Shown in pieces: positions 16,826 through 25,482 of a stretch of DNA of 44,006 nucleotides. Numbering within the stretch: the first letter of the stretch is position 1; every line of letters begins with the position of its first letter. Source of the stretch: Verrucomicrobiota bacterium (GTDB taxonomy: Bacteria; Verrucomicrobiota; Kiritimatiellia; JAHIZV01); contig JAHIZV010000107.1 of NCBI GenBank assembly GCA_018814445.1, positions 1 to 44,006 on the forward strand. The letters run 5' to 3'. Made by a program: the position numbers and the translations under genes. Under the pieces are notes generated by a model. That model was not told the DNA's origin. It did no database searches and saw nothing but the letters and a program-made list of their open reading frames with translations.

Positions 16826-17515
16826 ATGGCGAAGCATGATACCAGGCTGTTGGTCGTCGAAGATAACCGGAAGGTCGCGGACGGTATTGCTTCCGGTCTG
16901 ACCGAAGAGGGCTACGGCGTGGTCATCGCCAGGACCGCCGCACAGGCTTCGGAATCCGTAGAAGGAGAGCATTTCGCGCTGGCATTGCTGGATCTGGGTC
17001 TGCCCGACGGGCGCGGTCTTGATATCCTGAAGAGTCTGCGTGAGCAGGCGGAGTACACGAAGGTCATTATCCTGACGGCGCGGGATTCCATAACCGATCG
17101 CGTTGACGGGCTCGATGCAGGCGCCGATGATTACATCGTGAAGCCATTCTCTTTTCCCGAGCTGCTGGCTCGAATCCGCGCCCAGCTCAGAACCGCCGGA
17201 CAGCCTGACGTCCTGCTGGAAGCGTTGGACCTGAAAGTGGACTTGATGAACCGTCGAGTCATCCGCGGCGGGAAGGAAATAGAGCTGACCACGCGCGAGT
17301 TCGATCTGCTGCGTTACCTGATGCAGAACAAGGGGCGGAACGTCACGCGTGAAATGCTCGCCGCAGACGTCTGGAAGGTGACGGCACGTGCGACACCACT
17401 GGACAACGTGATCGATGTGCACGTGTCGCACCTCCGCGACAAAATCGACAAACCCTTTGATCTCAAGCTCATCCACACCGTGCGGGGAGTGGGCTTTATT
17501 CTCAGAGAGCATTGA
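16826..17515 (+). CDS. OmpR-family DNA-binding response regulator
   Basis: The 229-residue product has a receiver domain (about 6-118) with acidic pair E12-D13, phosphoacceptor D56 in LLDLGLPDG and K106 in YIVKPFSF, then a winged-helix effector domain (about 130-228) with ELTTREFDLLRYLMQNKG and the closing VRGVGFIL typical of OmpR/PhoB regulators. It would bind promoter DNA when phosphorylated by the histidine kinase encoded next. The genes overlap at TGATG, so translation is coupled. No obvious Shine-Dalgarno sequence precedes this ATG. The signal sensed and target genes are unknown. Confidence 0.9.
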   Translation: MAKHDTRLLVVEDNRKVADGIASGLTEEGYGVVIARTAAQASESVEGEHFALALLDLGLPDGRGLDILKSLREQAEYTKVIILTARDSITDRVDGLDAGADDYIVKPFSFPELLARIRAQLRTAGQPDVLLEALDLKVDLMNRRVIRGGKEIELTTREFDLLRYLMQNKGRNVTREMLAADVWKVTARATPLDNVIDVHVSHLRDKIDKPFDLKLIHTVRGVGFILREH

Positions 17516-18558
17516 TGTCACTCACACTCCAAAAACGTTACTTTGTCTGGCTCGCGGCGCTCCTTGTTGTATTCATTGTTGTGCAGACCTGCATCTTCTC
17601 TTTTGTCGAATTCTCAGACTGGCACAGCCAGAAGAACGAGCCGCTGATGGACAAGATGGAAGAGGTCGTCATTTCCCTGGTCCTGGACGTTGCTCTCCTG
17701 CCGTTTCTTCTGCTCGTTGCATGGTGGTTTGCGCGATGGATGATCGGTCCGATCCGCACGATTTCGCAGACAGCGGAGCGAATCAGCACGGGCGAATTCA
17801 GCAAGCGGATTCCTGTGGACGGTCTGCCCGACGATGAGATGACTTCTCTCGGCCGCTCCATCAACAGCGCGTTCGATCGCTATCACGAGGCCGTGGCGCG
17901 ACTTGAGAGGTTCAGCAGCGACGCGTCGCATCAGCTTCGCACGCCGCTCGCCGCGATCAGGACCGAGGGCGAGGTCGCTCTTCAGCACGAGAGGACGGCG
18001 GCGGAATATGCCGCAACGATCGGCAGCATGCTCGAGGAGGTCAACAGGCTGTCACGGTCCGTAACACAGATGCTCGAGCTGGCCCGGCTCGATGCCGCGG
18101 CGCTGAGCACGCGCTTCGAGCCTGTTCAGATTCGGAGTCTGCTGAATCGATTGAAGCAGACGTTCGAGATTCTGGCGGAGGAGAAAGGTCTCTCTCTCGA
18201 AGTTCAGGTGGACGGCGAGCCGGTCATTCCGGGGATTCCCGATCTGCTGTTCGAGGCGCTTGCCAATCTCATCGACAACAGCCTCAAGGTCACACCTCGC
18301 CGCGGTCAGATTCGTGTACAGGCTGATTCGGATGACCGGGCCGTCGTGATATCCGTTGCCGATCAGGGGCCCGGAGTTCCTGTCGAATTCGCGGAGCGGA
18401 TCTTCGATCGATTCGCGAAGGCAACCGGCGAGGAAGTGGAAGGCTCCGGCCTTGGACTCGCGATAGTCAGCGAGATTGTCGGCGTGCATGGAGGGAAGAT
18501 GGATCTGGTTGAGAGCGATCTGGGCGGCGCGGAGTTCCGCATCTCATTTCCTGTCTGA
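17515..18558 (+). CDS. Sensor histidine kinase with HAMP domain
   Basis: The 347-residue inner-membrane protein has two transmembrane helices (about 9-32 and 52-78) with only about 20 residues between them, so it has almost no periplasmic sensor. A HAMP linker follows (RWMIGPIRTISQ onward), then HisKA with SDASHQLRTPLAAIRTE (H139), N box LANLIDNSLKV, and ATP-binding boxes ADQGPGVP and GSGLGLAIV. It would phosphorylate the regulator encoded upstream. The start ATG overlaps the regulator's TGA by one base, with GAGAG upstream. The tiny periplasmic loop suggests sensing within the membrane. The 3' end is convergent with the lipid-A N-terminal-domain gene, 10 bases away. Confidence 0.9.
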   Translation: MSLTLQKRYFVWLAALLVVFIVVQTCIFSFVEFSDWHSQKNEPLMDKMEEVVISLVLDVALLPFLLLVAWWFARWMIGPIRTISQTAERISTGEFSKRIPVDGLPDDEMTSLGRSINSAFDRYHEAVARLERFSSDASHQLRTPLAAIRTEGEVALQHERTAAEYAATIGSMLEEVNRLSRSVTQMLELARLDAAALSTRFEPVQIRSLLNRLKQTFEILAEEKGLSLEVQVDGEPVIPGIPDLLFEALANLIDNSLKVTPRRGQIRVQADSDDRAVVISVADQGPGVPVEFAERIFDRFAKATGEEVEGSGLGLAIVSEIVGVHGGKMDLVESDLGGAEFRISFPV

Positions 18559-18568
18559 GCCCGCCCGG

Positions 18569-18865
18569 TCACATCTGCTGCGCACTCTGCGACTTCAAGC
18601 CTTTCTTCGAGCGGGCAATCAGGTGAAGATTTCTCGAGTAGATCAGAATGCCGGTGGCCTGACCGAGGATGAAGACGATATCTTTGCGGTGAATCGCGTA
18701 GAACAGCAGGATAATGCCGCCGATAATGCTGAAGTACCAGAAGGCAACAGGCACAACGCTCTCTTTGCGGCGCTCGGAGGCAATCCACTGCACCAGGAAC
18801 CGGCTGAAGAAACACAGTTGACCGCCGAGACCGATGCCCACCCAAATCATTTCTAATCTGCTCAT
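18569..18865 (-). CDS. Lipid-A-disaccharide synthase N-terminal-domain (LAB_N) membrane protein
   Basis: The 98-residue product has three hydrophobic helices and the conserved block VPVAFWYFSIIGGIILLFYA followed by IHRKDIVFILGQATGILIYSRNL. This is the lipid A biosynthesis N-terminal domain (LAB_N) as a free-standing small protein. In PVC and other Gram-negative bacteria such proteins are often linked to lipid A or glycolipid modification, but the biochemical role is not settled. AAGGA six bases before the ATG supports the start. The gene is convergent with the histidine kinase and stands alone, with about 350 bases of non-coding DNA upstream. Confidence 0.85.
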   Translation of the reverse strand: MSRLEMIWVGIGLGGQLCFFSRFLVQWIASERRKESVVPVAFWYFSIIGGIILLFYAIHRKDIVFILGQATGILIYSRNLHLIARSKKGLKSQSAQQM

Positions 18866-18965
18866 GAACTGTCCTTAATACACGAGAGCCGTGCATCACT
18901 ACAAGCGGCTAATAGGGTGCACGTCAGGAAAGTGGGTAGAGGGGAATGGCGCAGACTTAAGGCCA

Positions 18966-19022
18966 CGACATGCCTTACGGCATTGACTACAAACAATGCG
19001 AACTTCATCTATTGTTTGTGGT
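18966..19022. repeat. Two-hairpin repeat element, copy A
   Basis: ATGCC-TTAC-GGCAT (18970-18983) is followed by ACTACAAACAAT (18986-18997) pairing with ATTGTTTGTGGT (19011-19022) at 11 of 12 positions. The first 30 bases match a copy at 33661-33690 at 26 of 30 positions, and the differences in the first stem are compensatory. The rest of the 18866-19221 gap holds no reading frame I would support, apart from the promoter at 19146. Confidence 0.6.
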
Positions 19023-19145
19023 TTCCGCCTGGCGGATCCGCGAAGCCATCCAGTGTTCACAAAGCAGAGGTTCCCACCTATTCATAGCGCCCACCTACCC
19101 TCTTTCCTGACTTGCGCCCTGGCTAATATGTCCGGCCCTTCCGGC

Positions 19146-19174
19146 TTGTACGATTGCGCTTTGCCCGCTATAAT
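19146..19174 (+). promoter_or_regulatory. Sigma-70-type promoter for the double-ACT gene
   Basis: TTGTAC (19146-19151) and a perfect TATAAT (19169-19174) are separated by exactly 17 bases, 48 bases before the ATG of the ACT-domain gene. A small CCTC-ATTA-GAGG hairpin and an AGAGGAGGA ribosome site lie between. This is the best promoter match in the window. Confidence 0.75.
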
Positions 19175-19221
19175 TTAGAATCCTCATTAGAGGTTTGCGG
19201 GTATGAGAGGAGGATAGAGCG

Positions 19222-19644
19222 ATGGAATTGATCGTTGAACGTGCGAAGGTTTGGGCCGCGAGTATCCCTGACCAGCCCGGCGGGCTATCCGCTATTCTGG
19301 CCGGACTTACCGAAGCGGGTGTCGATCTCGATTTCGTGATCGCACGGCGCGCGCCGGAGAAACCCGGAACAGGCGTTGTCTTTGTTACGCCTTTGAGGGG
19401 CGATGCGGAGATATCCGCAGCCGCCGAACTCGGTTTCAACGTGGCGAGCAGTCTGCATTCCCTGCGCATTGAAGGAAAGAACGGCGCCGGGGTAGGGGCT
19501 GCGATGACTGCCGCACTGGCCGATGCGGGCATCAACCTGAGAGGACTCAGCGCCGCTGCCATGGGAACAAGGTTCGTCATGTACATCGGCCTCGACAGCG
19601 AAGCCGACGCAGCCAAAGCCGCGGAAGTACTCAAAGCAGTCTAG
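19222..19644 (+). CDS. Tandem ACT-domain protein
   Basis: The 140-residue product consists of two ACT-like halves (about 5-65 and 72-140). Each has the ligand-facing Gly/Pro turn: DQPGGLSAILAGLTEAGVDLDFV in the first and NGAGVGAAMTAALADAGINLRG in the second. ACT domains bind amino acids or other small ligands and regulate enzymes; as a free-standing pair it is probably a cytosolic amino-acid-sensing protein. A strong promoter (19146-19174) and AGAGGAGGA eight bases before the ATG suggest good expression as a single-gene unit. A ten-base-arm hairpin follows the stop by 22 bases. Confidence 0.8.
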   Translation: MELIVERAKVWAASIPDQPGGLSAILAGLTEAGVDLDFVIARRAPEKPGTGVVFVTPLRGDAEISAAAELGFNVASSLHSLRIEGKNGAGVGAAMTAALADAGINLRGLSAAAMGTRFVMYIGLDSEADAAKAAEVLKAV

Positions 19645-19666
19645 CGGGCAAAGCCGAACGTAGTAG

Positions 19667-19687
19667 GGACGATTCGCCGAATCGTCC
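19667..19687 (+). terminator. Strong hairpin after the ACT gene
   Basis: GGACGATTCG (19667-19676) and CGAATCGTCC (19678-19687) are perfect ten-base arms around one C, 22 bases after the ACT gene stop. No T-run follows, so it is either an atypical terminator or part of the hairpin-repeat population of this genome. Confidence 0.4.
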
Positions 19688-19765
19688 GTCCGGCTTCGCT
19701 CGGGAGCTACGCCGTGACAGGAGGATGATCCGGCGGGTCATCTCTACCAGTTAAGGACCTCCCTC

Positions 19766-19808
19766 TTTGAACTTTGAACTGTGAACTCGAATGCGCACCG
19801 CGCATTCG
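19766..19808. repeat. Heptad array joined to CGAATGCGC hairpin
   Basis: Three heptads, TTTGAAC, TTTGAAC and TGTGAAC (19766-19786), run straight into a perfect nine-base stem, CGAATGCGC (19788-19796), ACC, GCGCATTCG (19800-19808). The reverse-oriented version of the same composite (hairpin, then GTTNNNN heptads) occurs at 27379-27426. The two share GAACTCGAATGCGC or its near complement at the join. It lies in the gap before the 19925 operon. Confidence 0.6.
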
Positions 19809-19924
19809 TTCATGCACAAAAGTTTTCTCTCAGGCCAAAATCCCTTGACCCGCTATCCCTCAAGAAGCCAGATTGTGCCCCGCTAAAGCGTTTAACCTGC
19901 GCTGGCTGACCAAGGAGGAAGAGG

Positions 19925-20722
19925 TTGATTCTGAGGATGATAGCACTGCTGTGCTTAGCGCCCATGGTGTGTTCCGCGGGCGGGTATGACGCAGCGATTC
20001 TCGTCGCTTTTGATGACGATGTTGAGGATCTGAAAGCCCGCTTTCAGCCGGTGGGACATCCCGTCCGGTATGCGGGCCGCGAGTTTCATACAGTCGCCGC
20101 ATACGGGCACAAATTCCTCCTCGCTGTCACAGGCGCCGGCCTCGAGCAATCCGCCGTGACCTGCGATGCCGCGTTGATGAAGTTCGGTGCCGAGCGAGTC
20201 ATCTCATTTGGCGTTGCAGGTGCATTGACGGACGATATTTCACAAGGGGATCTCTTCATCGTGAATGCCGCCGCACAGCACGACAGGGGTTCGTATACGA
20301 CTGCGGGATACACGCCCAGGAGCGGGGCGTCTTTCGGTTTGCACAAGGACGAGTTTCTCGATGCATTCGAAGGCCATGTCGCCAGCCTGGCGGTCCGTGA
20401 GAACCTTCAACCGAACCGTGCGACACTGGTGTCGGGAAATTGCTTTATCGCCGACAGCACGAAACGCAGACAGCTTGCGGACAGCTTTGCCGCGGATCTG
20501 GTTGATATGAACACCGCTGGTCTCTTGGCAAGCTGTCACGCCCTGGACATTCCATTATCCGTTCTCCGCATTGTCAGCGATCATGCCGAGAGCGGAGCGC
20601 CCGACGTGTTCAGAACTTTTGTTGAGAAGCGGAGAGACAGAATCGCCGCAGCACTTTCAGTCGCGGTCGAAGCTCTAGAGGAAACATGCAAACAGGAGTC
20701 CAAGCAGATCGATGTCCAGTAA
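19925..20722 (+). CDS. Secreted nucleoside phosphorylase/nucleosidase-fold protein
   Basis: The 265-residue product resembles the MTA/SAH nucleosidase and PNP/UDP-phosphorylase superfamily: VTGAGLEQSAVTCDAAL, SFGVAGALTDDISQGDLFIV, VSGNCFIADSTKR, then DLVDMNTAGLLASC and LRIVSDHAES in place of the usual VDMEGAA and RxISDxA. Unlike cytosolic family members it begins with a signal peptide (MIALLCLAPMVCSAGG), so it should act in the periplasm or outside. The active-site Glu of the DMEGAA motif is replaced by Asn-Thr, so catalysis may be altered. The TTG start is chosen because AAGGAGGAAGAGG lies immediately upstream; ATG at 19937 is the alternative. It overlaps the next gene by 11 bases. Purine scavenging from extracellular nucleosides is a possible role. 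Confidence 0.65.
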   Translation: MILRMIALLCLAPMVCSAGGYDAAILVAFDDDVEDLKARFQPVGHPVRYAGREFHTVAAYGHKFLLAVTGAGLEQSAVTCDAALMKFGAERVISFGVAGALTDDISQGDLFIVNAAAQHDRGSYTTAGYTPRSGASFGLHKDEFLDAFEGHVASLAVRENLQPNRATLVSGNCFIADSTKRRQLADSFAADLVDMNTAGLLASCHALDIPLSVLRIVSDHAESGAPDVFRTFVEKRRDRIAAALSVAVEALEETCKQESKQIDVQ

Positions 20723-22946
20723 ACCTCTATCCATCATTGTATTACTAGTCCTGGCGACTTTTCACGCCATGTGTCCGTTGTCCAGTACGGGTGCTCCGGT
20801 GGTCGACGTGCCGCCGGTCATTGATGACACGGCGCAATACACAGCAGGTCGTGTGAAGGCGGAGCTGACACATGCGGACGCGCTGCTGAAAGAAGGCAAC
20901 GTTGATGACGCGGATGAGTTGCTCTCCAGGATTCTTGTCAGGACGGACAGCCCCGTTCTAAAGGCAAAAGCTCAGAGCCTGCGTTCAAGAGTCTATATGG
21001 CACGCGGGGATGTCATTCTGGCAGCGCAGGAACTTGAGTCTGCCGCTTCATCGGGAGCCCTGAGCCCTTCGCAGGAGTTTGATCTAAGCCTGGACCTGCT
21101 GCGCATCTACGCGATGTCCTGGGACACGGCAAAAGTGGAAGACGTTCTGGATAGGATCGATCGCCGCTTTCTGGGAGAGGACGCGCCGATGCATATAGAC
21201 CCGGATCACTTTCCTTCACCGGAGAAGACACACTACCTGCTGGCCCGCACGTTGTGGAATACAGGGCGGATTGAGGATGCATTAAAGTACGCCCTTCCTG
21301 CTGTAAGGAAAGCGGGTCCCTGGAACAGAAAGGCATCCCTTATTATTGCTCGCGCCTATGGCGCACTCGGAAAGCCGGCTTTGGCGAGGCGTTGTCTGAT
21401 GAGATCTGTGCGGATCGGTGGTGAGCCGGACTGCAGAGATACTTCCAAAGTTCTTCTTCAACTTGTTCGAGAGTCCCTTCGCAGCGACACAATCGGCAGC
21501 GTTACAACCTACATTGATATGGCTCCGGACGTTCTTCCCGATTCGGAGTGCATCGCGCGGTTCACGTATCGCGCCGCGCAGCTCTGCCGCGATCGCGGTG
21601 TTTCCGCCTGGCGCGCGTATATGGAGACCGTTGCGAAATCCGATGTGGCGGGCGTTCGCGTTCAGGCGCTGGAGGAACTGGCCTCTTCTGCGAAGCGGGA
21701 AAGACGTTGGTCGGACGTTGCCGATTACTATCAGAGACTGAACAGGTTACCCGAACGGGACCGCCGTTTCGTGGCCGATGACTATCTACATATCATGGAG
21801 GCGCTGGCAAAGAGCGATCAGGACATTGAGGGGATAGTCAAAAGTCTTAAGGAGTATGCTGAAGGATCAGGAAGCGATGACACCTATTCCCTGTATCGCG
21901 TCGGGCGGGAACTTGAGAATCTTGAAAGAAACGCAGACGCAGAATGGTTCTATGGGCGGGTTCTTGCTAACGGACTCAGCGCGGATTGGGGTGAGAATGC
22001 GTTGATCCGGCGGGCGGAAGTCTTTGATAAGATGGGCAATCAGCGCGGGGCCTACGGCGCCTATCTTCGCTATCTGGCGGCGCAGAAGCGACAGGGAGAC
22101 TATGTTGAGGCCATTCACGGTCTTGGGAAATTCGTGAGCTCGCCGTCTTTCTCTTTGGTTCCCGACGGCGGGACCGATTATGAATCGCTGATTGAGGAGC
22201 ATATCAACGAGATCGATGACTTCCACACACTCAGCAGTCTGGTTGTTTTCCTTCAGAACAAAGGACAGACGAATCTCGCTGTTCGCTGTCTACGTCGGGC
22301 CGATTGTGTGGCGCACAGCCCGAAGACGCCGGAGAGAAGTCTTGAGATAGAAGAGATGGTCCTCCGCCGGATGGACGAGTTGGGACTTCATGCTGAAGTC
22401 ATAGAGAGAATACGGGAAACTCCACTTGCATCTTCATCCGGTTCTGAGATGCCGGACGAAACAACCGCCGACATCAAGTACCACCTGTTTCATTCACTCT
22501 GGGAAGAGGGGGTGCTTGAGGAAGCAAGGGACGTGGCTGACGTTTTGCTCGCCTCAATCGCAGAAGAGGACGCGTTGTTCTGCGCCTATGCCGTTTGCAT
22601 AGGCGCGCGCTACGTTGAGCACTATCCCGAGCTTGCCCGAGGCTTGTTTGAGCAAGTGTTGGAGAAGTCGCCTCCCAACCCTTACTCCTCGATAGCGACA
22701 CTGTATCTGGCGGTCTCCGATATCGGAGAGGGATTATTCGAGGATGCGCTGGCGGCGGTGGACCGTGTAATTGAACGCTCAAATCCTGACGCGGATCTGC
22801 GCTGGCAGCGGGACGTGTATTGGAATGCGGTCTTTCTCCGGGCGATCGTCGGCGACGCCGAAGGAGGGGCGGAAAAGCAAGGCGCCATTGACGAAGCGAG
22901 GTCGCATGCCACGATCTGGCCCTTTGTGGAGGGGTTGGCACAATGA
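20712..22946 (+). CDS. Exported TPR-repeat protein
   Basis: The 744-residue product has a signal peptide (hydrophobic core about 6-20) and is otherwise nearly all helical. Many TPR-like pairs are visible, for example ADALLKEGNVDDADELLSRIL, ALKYALPAVRKAGPWNRKAS, RREDAEWF-like ELENLERNADAEWFYGRVL and GLFEQVLEKSPPNPYSSIATL. No enzymatic motif was seen. It is probably a periplasmic or outer-membrane scaffold for protein-protein contact. It overlaps the nucleosidase-like gene by 11 bases upstream and the hydrolase gene by 4 bases (ATGA) downstream, so the three are translationally coupled and likely to work together. Ribosome site is AGGAG, rather far (13 bases) from the ATG. Confidence 0.7.
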   Translation: MSSKPLSIIVLLVLATFHAMCPLSSTGAPVVDVPPVIDDTAQYTAGRVKAELTHADALLKEGNVDDADELLSRILVRTDSPVLKAKAQSLRSRVYMARGDVILAAQELESAASSGALSPSQEFDLSLDLLRIYAMSWDTAKVEDVLDRIDRRFLGEDAPMHIDPDHFPSPEKTHYLLARTLWNTGRIEDALKYALPAVRKAGPWNRKASLIIARAYGALGKPALARRCLMRSVRIGGEPDCRDTSKVLLQLVRESLRSDTIGSVTTYIDMAPDVLPDSECIARFTYRAAQLCRDRGVSAWRAYMETVAKSDVAGVRVQALEELASSAKRERRWSDVADYYQRLNRLPERDRRFVADDYLHIMEALAKSDQDIEGIVKSLKEYAEGSGSDDTYSLYRVGRELENLERNADAEWFYGRVLANGLSADWGENALIRRAEVFDKMGNQRGAYGAYLRYLAAQKRQGDYVEAIHGLGKFVSSPSFSLVPDGGTDYESLIEEHINEIDDFHTLSSLVVFLQNKGQTNLAVRCLRRADCVAHSPKTPERSLEIEEMVLRRMDELGLHAEVIERIRETPLASSSGSEMPDETTADIKYHLFHSLWEEGVLEEARDVADVLLASIAEEDALFCAYAVCIGARYVEHYPELARGLFEQVLEKSPPNPYSSIATLYLAVSDIGEGLFEDALAAVDRVIERSNPDADLRWQRDVYWNAVFLRAIVGDAEGGAEKQGAIDEARSHATIWPFVEGLAQ

Positions 22947-25459
22947 TTTCATATCGACCAAGCCTCCTGATTCTATCGCTCATTTCGACAGCCTGTTTCG
23001 CGACTCCTGACCCGCACTTCGGTAATCCCGGGAATCCCTGTCTGGCCTCCACAACGAAGACCTGCGTGGATCAAGGTCGGTTCGGAGGAGTCACCGCGTC
23101 GGTGAATCGCGCGACGGCCTGCGTTGGATCGAGGATCAGATTCAGTTCGACACCTCCTCCCACAACCTACCCGACTCTCAATGTCAGCGTGCTGAACTCC
23201 GATTGCTCGCGCCGCAGCTACACTGAAGCAGCTCAGCTCAGCACGTACTACACCTGGACTCTGTTTCACGACGGGGTAACCATAGGGAGTGCGTCAGGAC
23301 CGCGTATTAGCCACCAGCCCGATTCTCCCGGAACGTACTGGTCATCAGTGAGGATAACAGCCTCCAACGCATACCATTGTGTCCCATCCCCAGTCACCGC
23401 AACATCCCCGAGCATAGAAATCGGCGAACTGCTTTCCGCGACAGCGATTGACGAGCTGAACCCACACAGAAGCGTAACCACCGCATCGTCCGACTCGTTG
23501 CTGGTCCAGATCGGTGATGACAACCTGTTTCACATCAGGCTGCGAGTTGATACGCTTGGGAACTCAGCGTTCAGATCCAATGTGCTGTATCGGGCGACGC
23601 GGTACAACAAGCCGCCGCTGTGCGGAGACTTCGGATCAACGGATCCTGTTATCGAACTGCGTTGGATTGACGCTCAGATTCCGCTCGTAATCGGTTGTGA
23701 TCGAGATGGTGATCGTATTCTGGACGGTGATGAGGTCGAGGTGTCCTTTGAATTCGAGATGATCTACCTGACCATCGGTATGGACGGGAATCGGGACGGT
23801 TTGATTGACCTCACTTCAGGAGCGGACAGTCGCTGCATCTTCTGGGTGAACGATGACTGTGATGTGGCACATGAGAATGAGGGTATGTGGCAGGAAGATG
23901 ACGTTGAGGGTCCACCGGACTGCGATGACGACACCATTGGCAATTCAGACTACGCAGAAGGTTTCTGCAAAAGAGATCTGGAAGACTTCACCCGCCTTCA
24001 CATCAGAATTGGCAATATGATCGCCAATGCTCAGGATGCCACATACCACCTGAGTTTCGAGAACTGCGTGGACTCACCCTCGATAAATCTTTTTGAGGCA
24101 GCGGATGCCAGCTCCGACTATCTCTGGGAAACGAATGCGTCCAACGTCCAGATGGCAAAGCAGCGTCTGCTGACCGTGGATTCGTCAGAAGCTGTTGAGA
24201 TTCCTCGGGAGTATATCTCATTAACAAATATGCTGAATCCCTTTCTAATCGAAGGCAGGTCGGTCGGCTCTGGTGATTTGACGCTGACAGTCAGGATAGC
24301 CGGCGATGAAATAGGGCGGAGCGTGGTGCACCTGGATCTGAAACCCGTTGAGACGTTCTATGACTTGTATAGAGTTGAGGTTACCAGCGGCACCAGGACT
24401 GATGTAGAGATCGGCATTCCAGCCGGCCAGAGCCTGAAGAGATACTCCTCTGCCCATTCTCGAGAGAGGGGAGAGTACATCATGCTGGTCCACGGTTGGA
24501 ATATGTCGCCCGAGAGCAAGAGGCACTGGGCAAATACAGCCTTCAAGCGACTCTGGTGGCAGGGATATCAGGGGAGCGTTGGTCTGTTCGACTGGCCCGG
24601 CCTCTATGACTTCGACTCCTTCTGGGACATCATGACGGACAGAGGACACTTTGACGACAGCGAGTTCCGTGCGTGGCTTTCGGCGAAGTATCTGACTGAG
24701 TTCCTGCAGGAGCGGAACGCATACGGCGAGGTGAGAATTCTGGCGCATAGTCAGGGCAATGTACTCACAGGTGAAGCCATCAGGCTGTATGAAGGACCTC
24801 AGATCAGAGCCTACATAGCCACGCAGGCCGCCATGTCAGCCGATTTCTATGATCAAGGACCAAACGAAGCAGTGGACCAGAGCTACTGGAAAATCCCTCC
24901 ATTCTACTGGTTCCTTTCGACACCGAATGTTATCGAGCACTTTGGATCAACAGATACAGATTCGCGCCCGTACATGGTAACCAACAGGTCCAAGATTAGG
25001 AGAATGTGTACCTACTACAACCGCGATGATTACGCACTCAGAATGCCTCGATGGGAGCTTAACAACGTTATGAAACCCGACAACTGGACTCCATACTTCT
25101 ACAGTTATGAAGGGTCGGAAGATCAGTACGATGAAGACGGTCAGGATCACTTTTTCCGAGGCACAGTCCCTGTGGAACCTGAAGAGGTCCTGCATATGAC
25201 GAATGATCGTGAGAGATATCAGATATTCTCATACTGTGCGGAGTCGCGGGTAAAAGCGCTGGGACAGTTGCCGAACTCCCTGTTCGATACTAATGGCAAC
25301 TGGAATCTGAGCAGTTCTTCCGGAGGAATGGGCTACAACGACAATCACTACAGTCACAGCAAACAGTTTCGGTCGAATATTGTGGACCAGTGGGCATACT
25401 GGAGTCGGGTTATGAGTGACTGTTCATTCATCTCTTCGTATCAATTTTTTCATCACTGA
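22943..25459 (+). CDS. Secreted alpha/beta hydrolase with Cys-rich beta N-terminal region
   Basis: The 838-residue product has a signal peptide (about 1-20). The first 450 residues look like beta domains with several Cys residues and an Asp-rich stretch (CDRDGDRILDGDEVEV, GMDGNRDGLIDL), possibly calcium-binding. The C-terminal part has an alpha/beta-hydrolase core: oxyanion motif YIMLVHGWNM (H517-G518-W519) and nucleophile elbow ILAHSQGNVL (S603), with a His in NHYSHSKQF near the C-terminus as candidate third member. This looks like a lipase or esterase of unknown substrate. Start overlaps the TPR gene's stop (ATGA). The next gene follows 23 bases later. No sorting tag or shared C-terminal module is present, unlike the other large secreted proteins here. 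Confidence 0.65.
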   Translation: MISYRPSLLILSLISTACFATPDPHFGNPGNPCLASTTKTCVDQGRFGGVTASVNRATACVGSRIRFSSTPPPTTYPTLNVSVLNSDCSRRSYTEAAQLSTYYTWTLFHDGVTIGSASGPRISHQPDSPGTYWSSVRITASNAYHCVPSPVTATSPSIEIGELLSATAIDELNPHRSVTTASSDSLLVQIGDDNLFHIRLRVDTLGNSAFRSNVLYRATRYNKPPLCGDFGSTDPVIELRWIDAQIPLVIGCDRDGDRILDGDEVEVSFEFEMIYLTIGMDGNRDGLIDLTSGADSRCIFWVNDDCDVAHENEGMWQEDDVEGPPDCDDDTIGNSDYAEGFCKRDLEDFTRLHIRIGNMIANAQDATYHLSFENCVDSPSINLFEAADASSDYLWETNASNVQMAKQRLLTVDSSEAVEIPREYISLTNMLNPFLIEGRSVGSGDLTLTVRIAGDEIGRSVVHLDLKPVETFYDLYRVEVTSGTRTDVEIGIPAGQSLKRYSSAHSRERGEYIMLVHGWNMSPESKRHWANTAFKRLWWQGYQGSVGLFDWPGLYDFDSFWDIMTDRGHFDDSEFRAWLSAKYLTEFLQERNAYGEVRILAHSQGNVLTGEAIRLYEGPQIRAYIATQAAMSADFYDQGPNEAVDQSYWKIPPFYWFLSTPNVIEHFGSTDTDSRPYMVTNRSKIRRMCTYYNRDDYALRMPRWELNNVMKPDNWTPYFYSYEGSEDQYDEDGQDHFFRGTVPVEPEEVLHMTNDRERYQIFSYCAESRVKALGQLPNSLFDTNGNWNLSSSSGGMGYNDNHYSHSKQFRSNIVDQWAYWSRVMSDCSFISSYQFFHH

Positions 25460-25482
25460 ATAGAAGGAAAGGATCCCGTGGC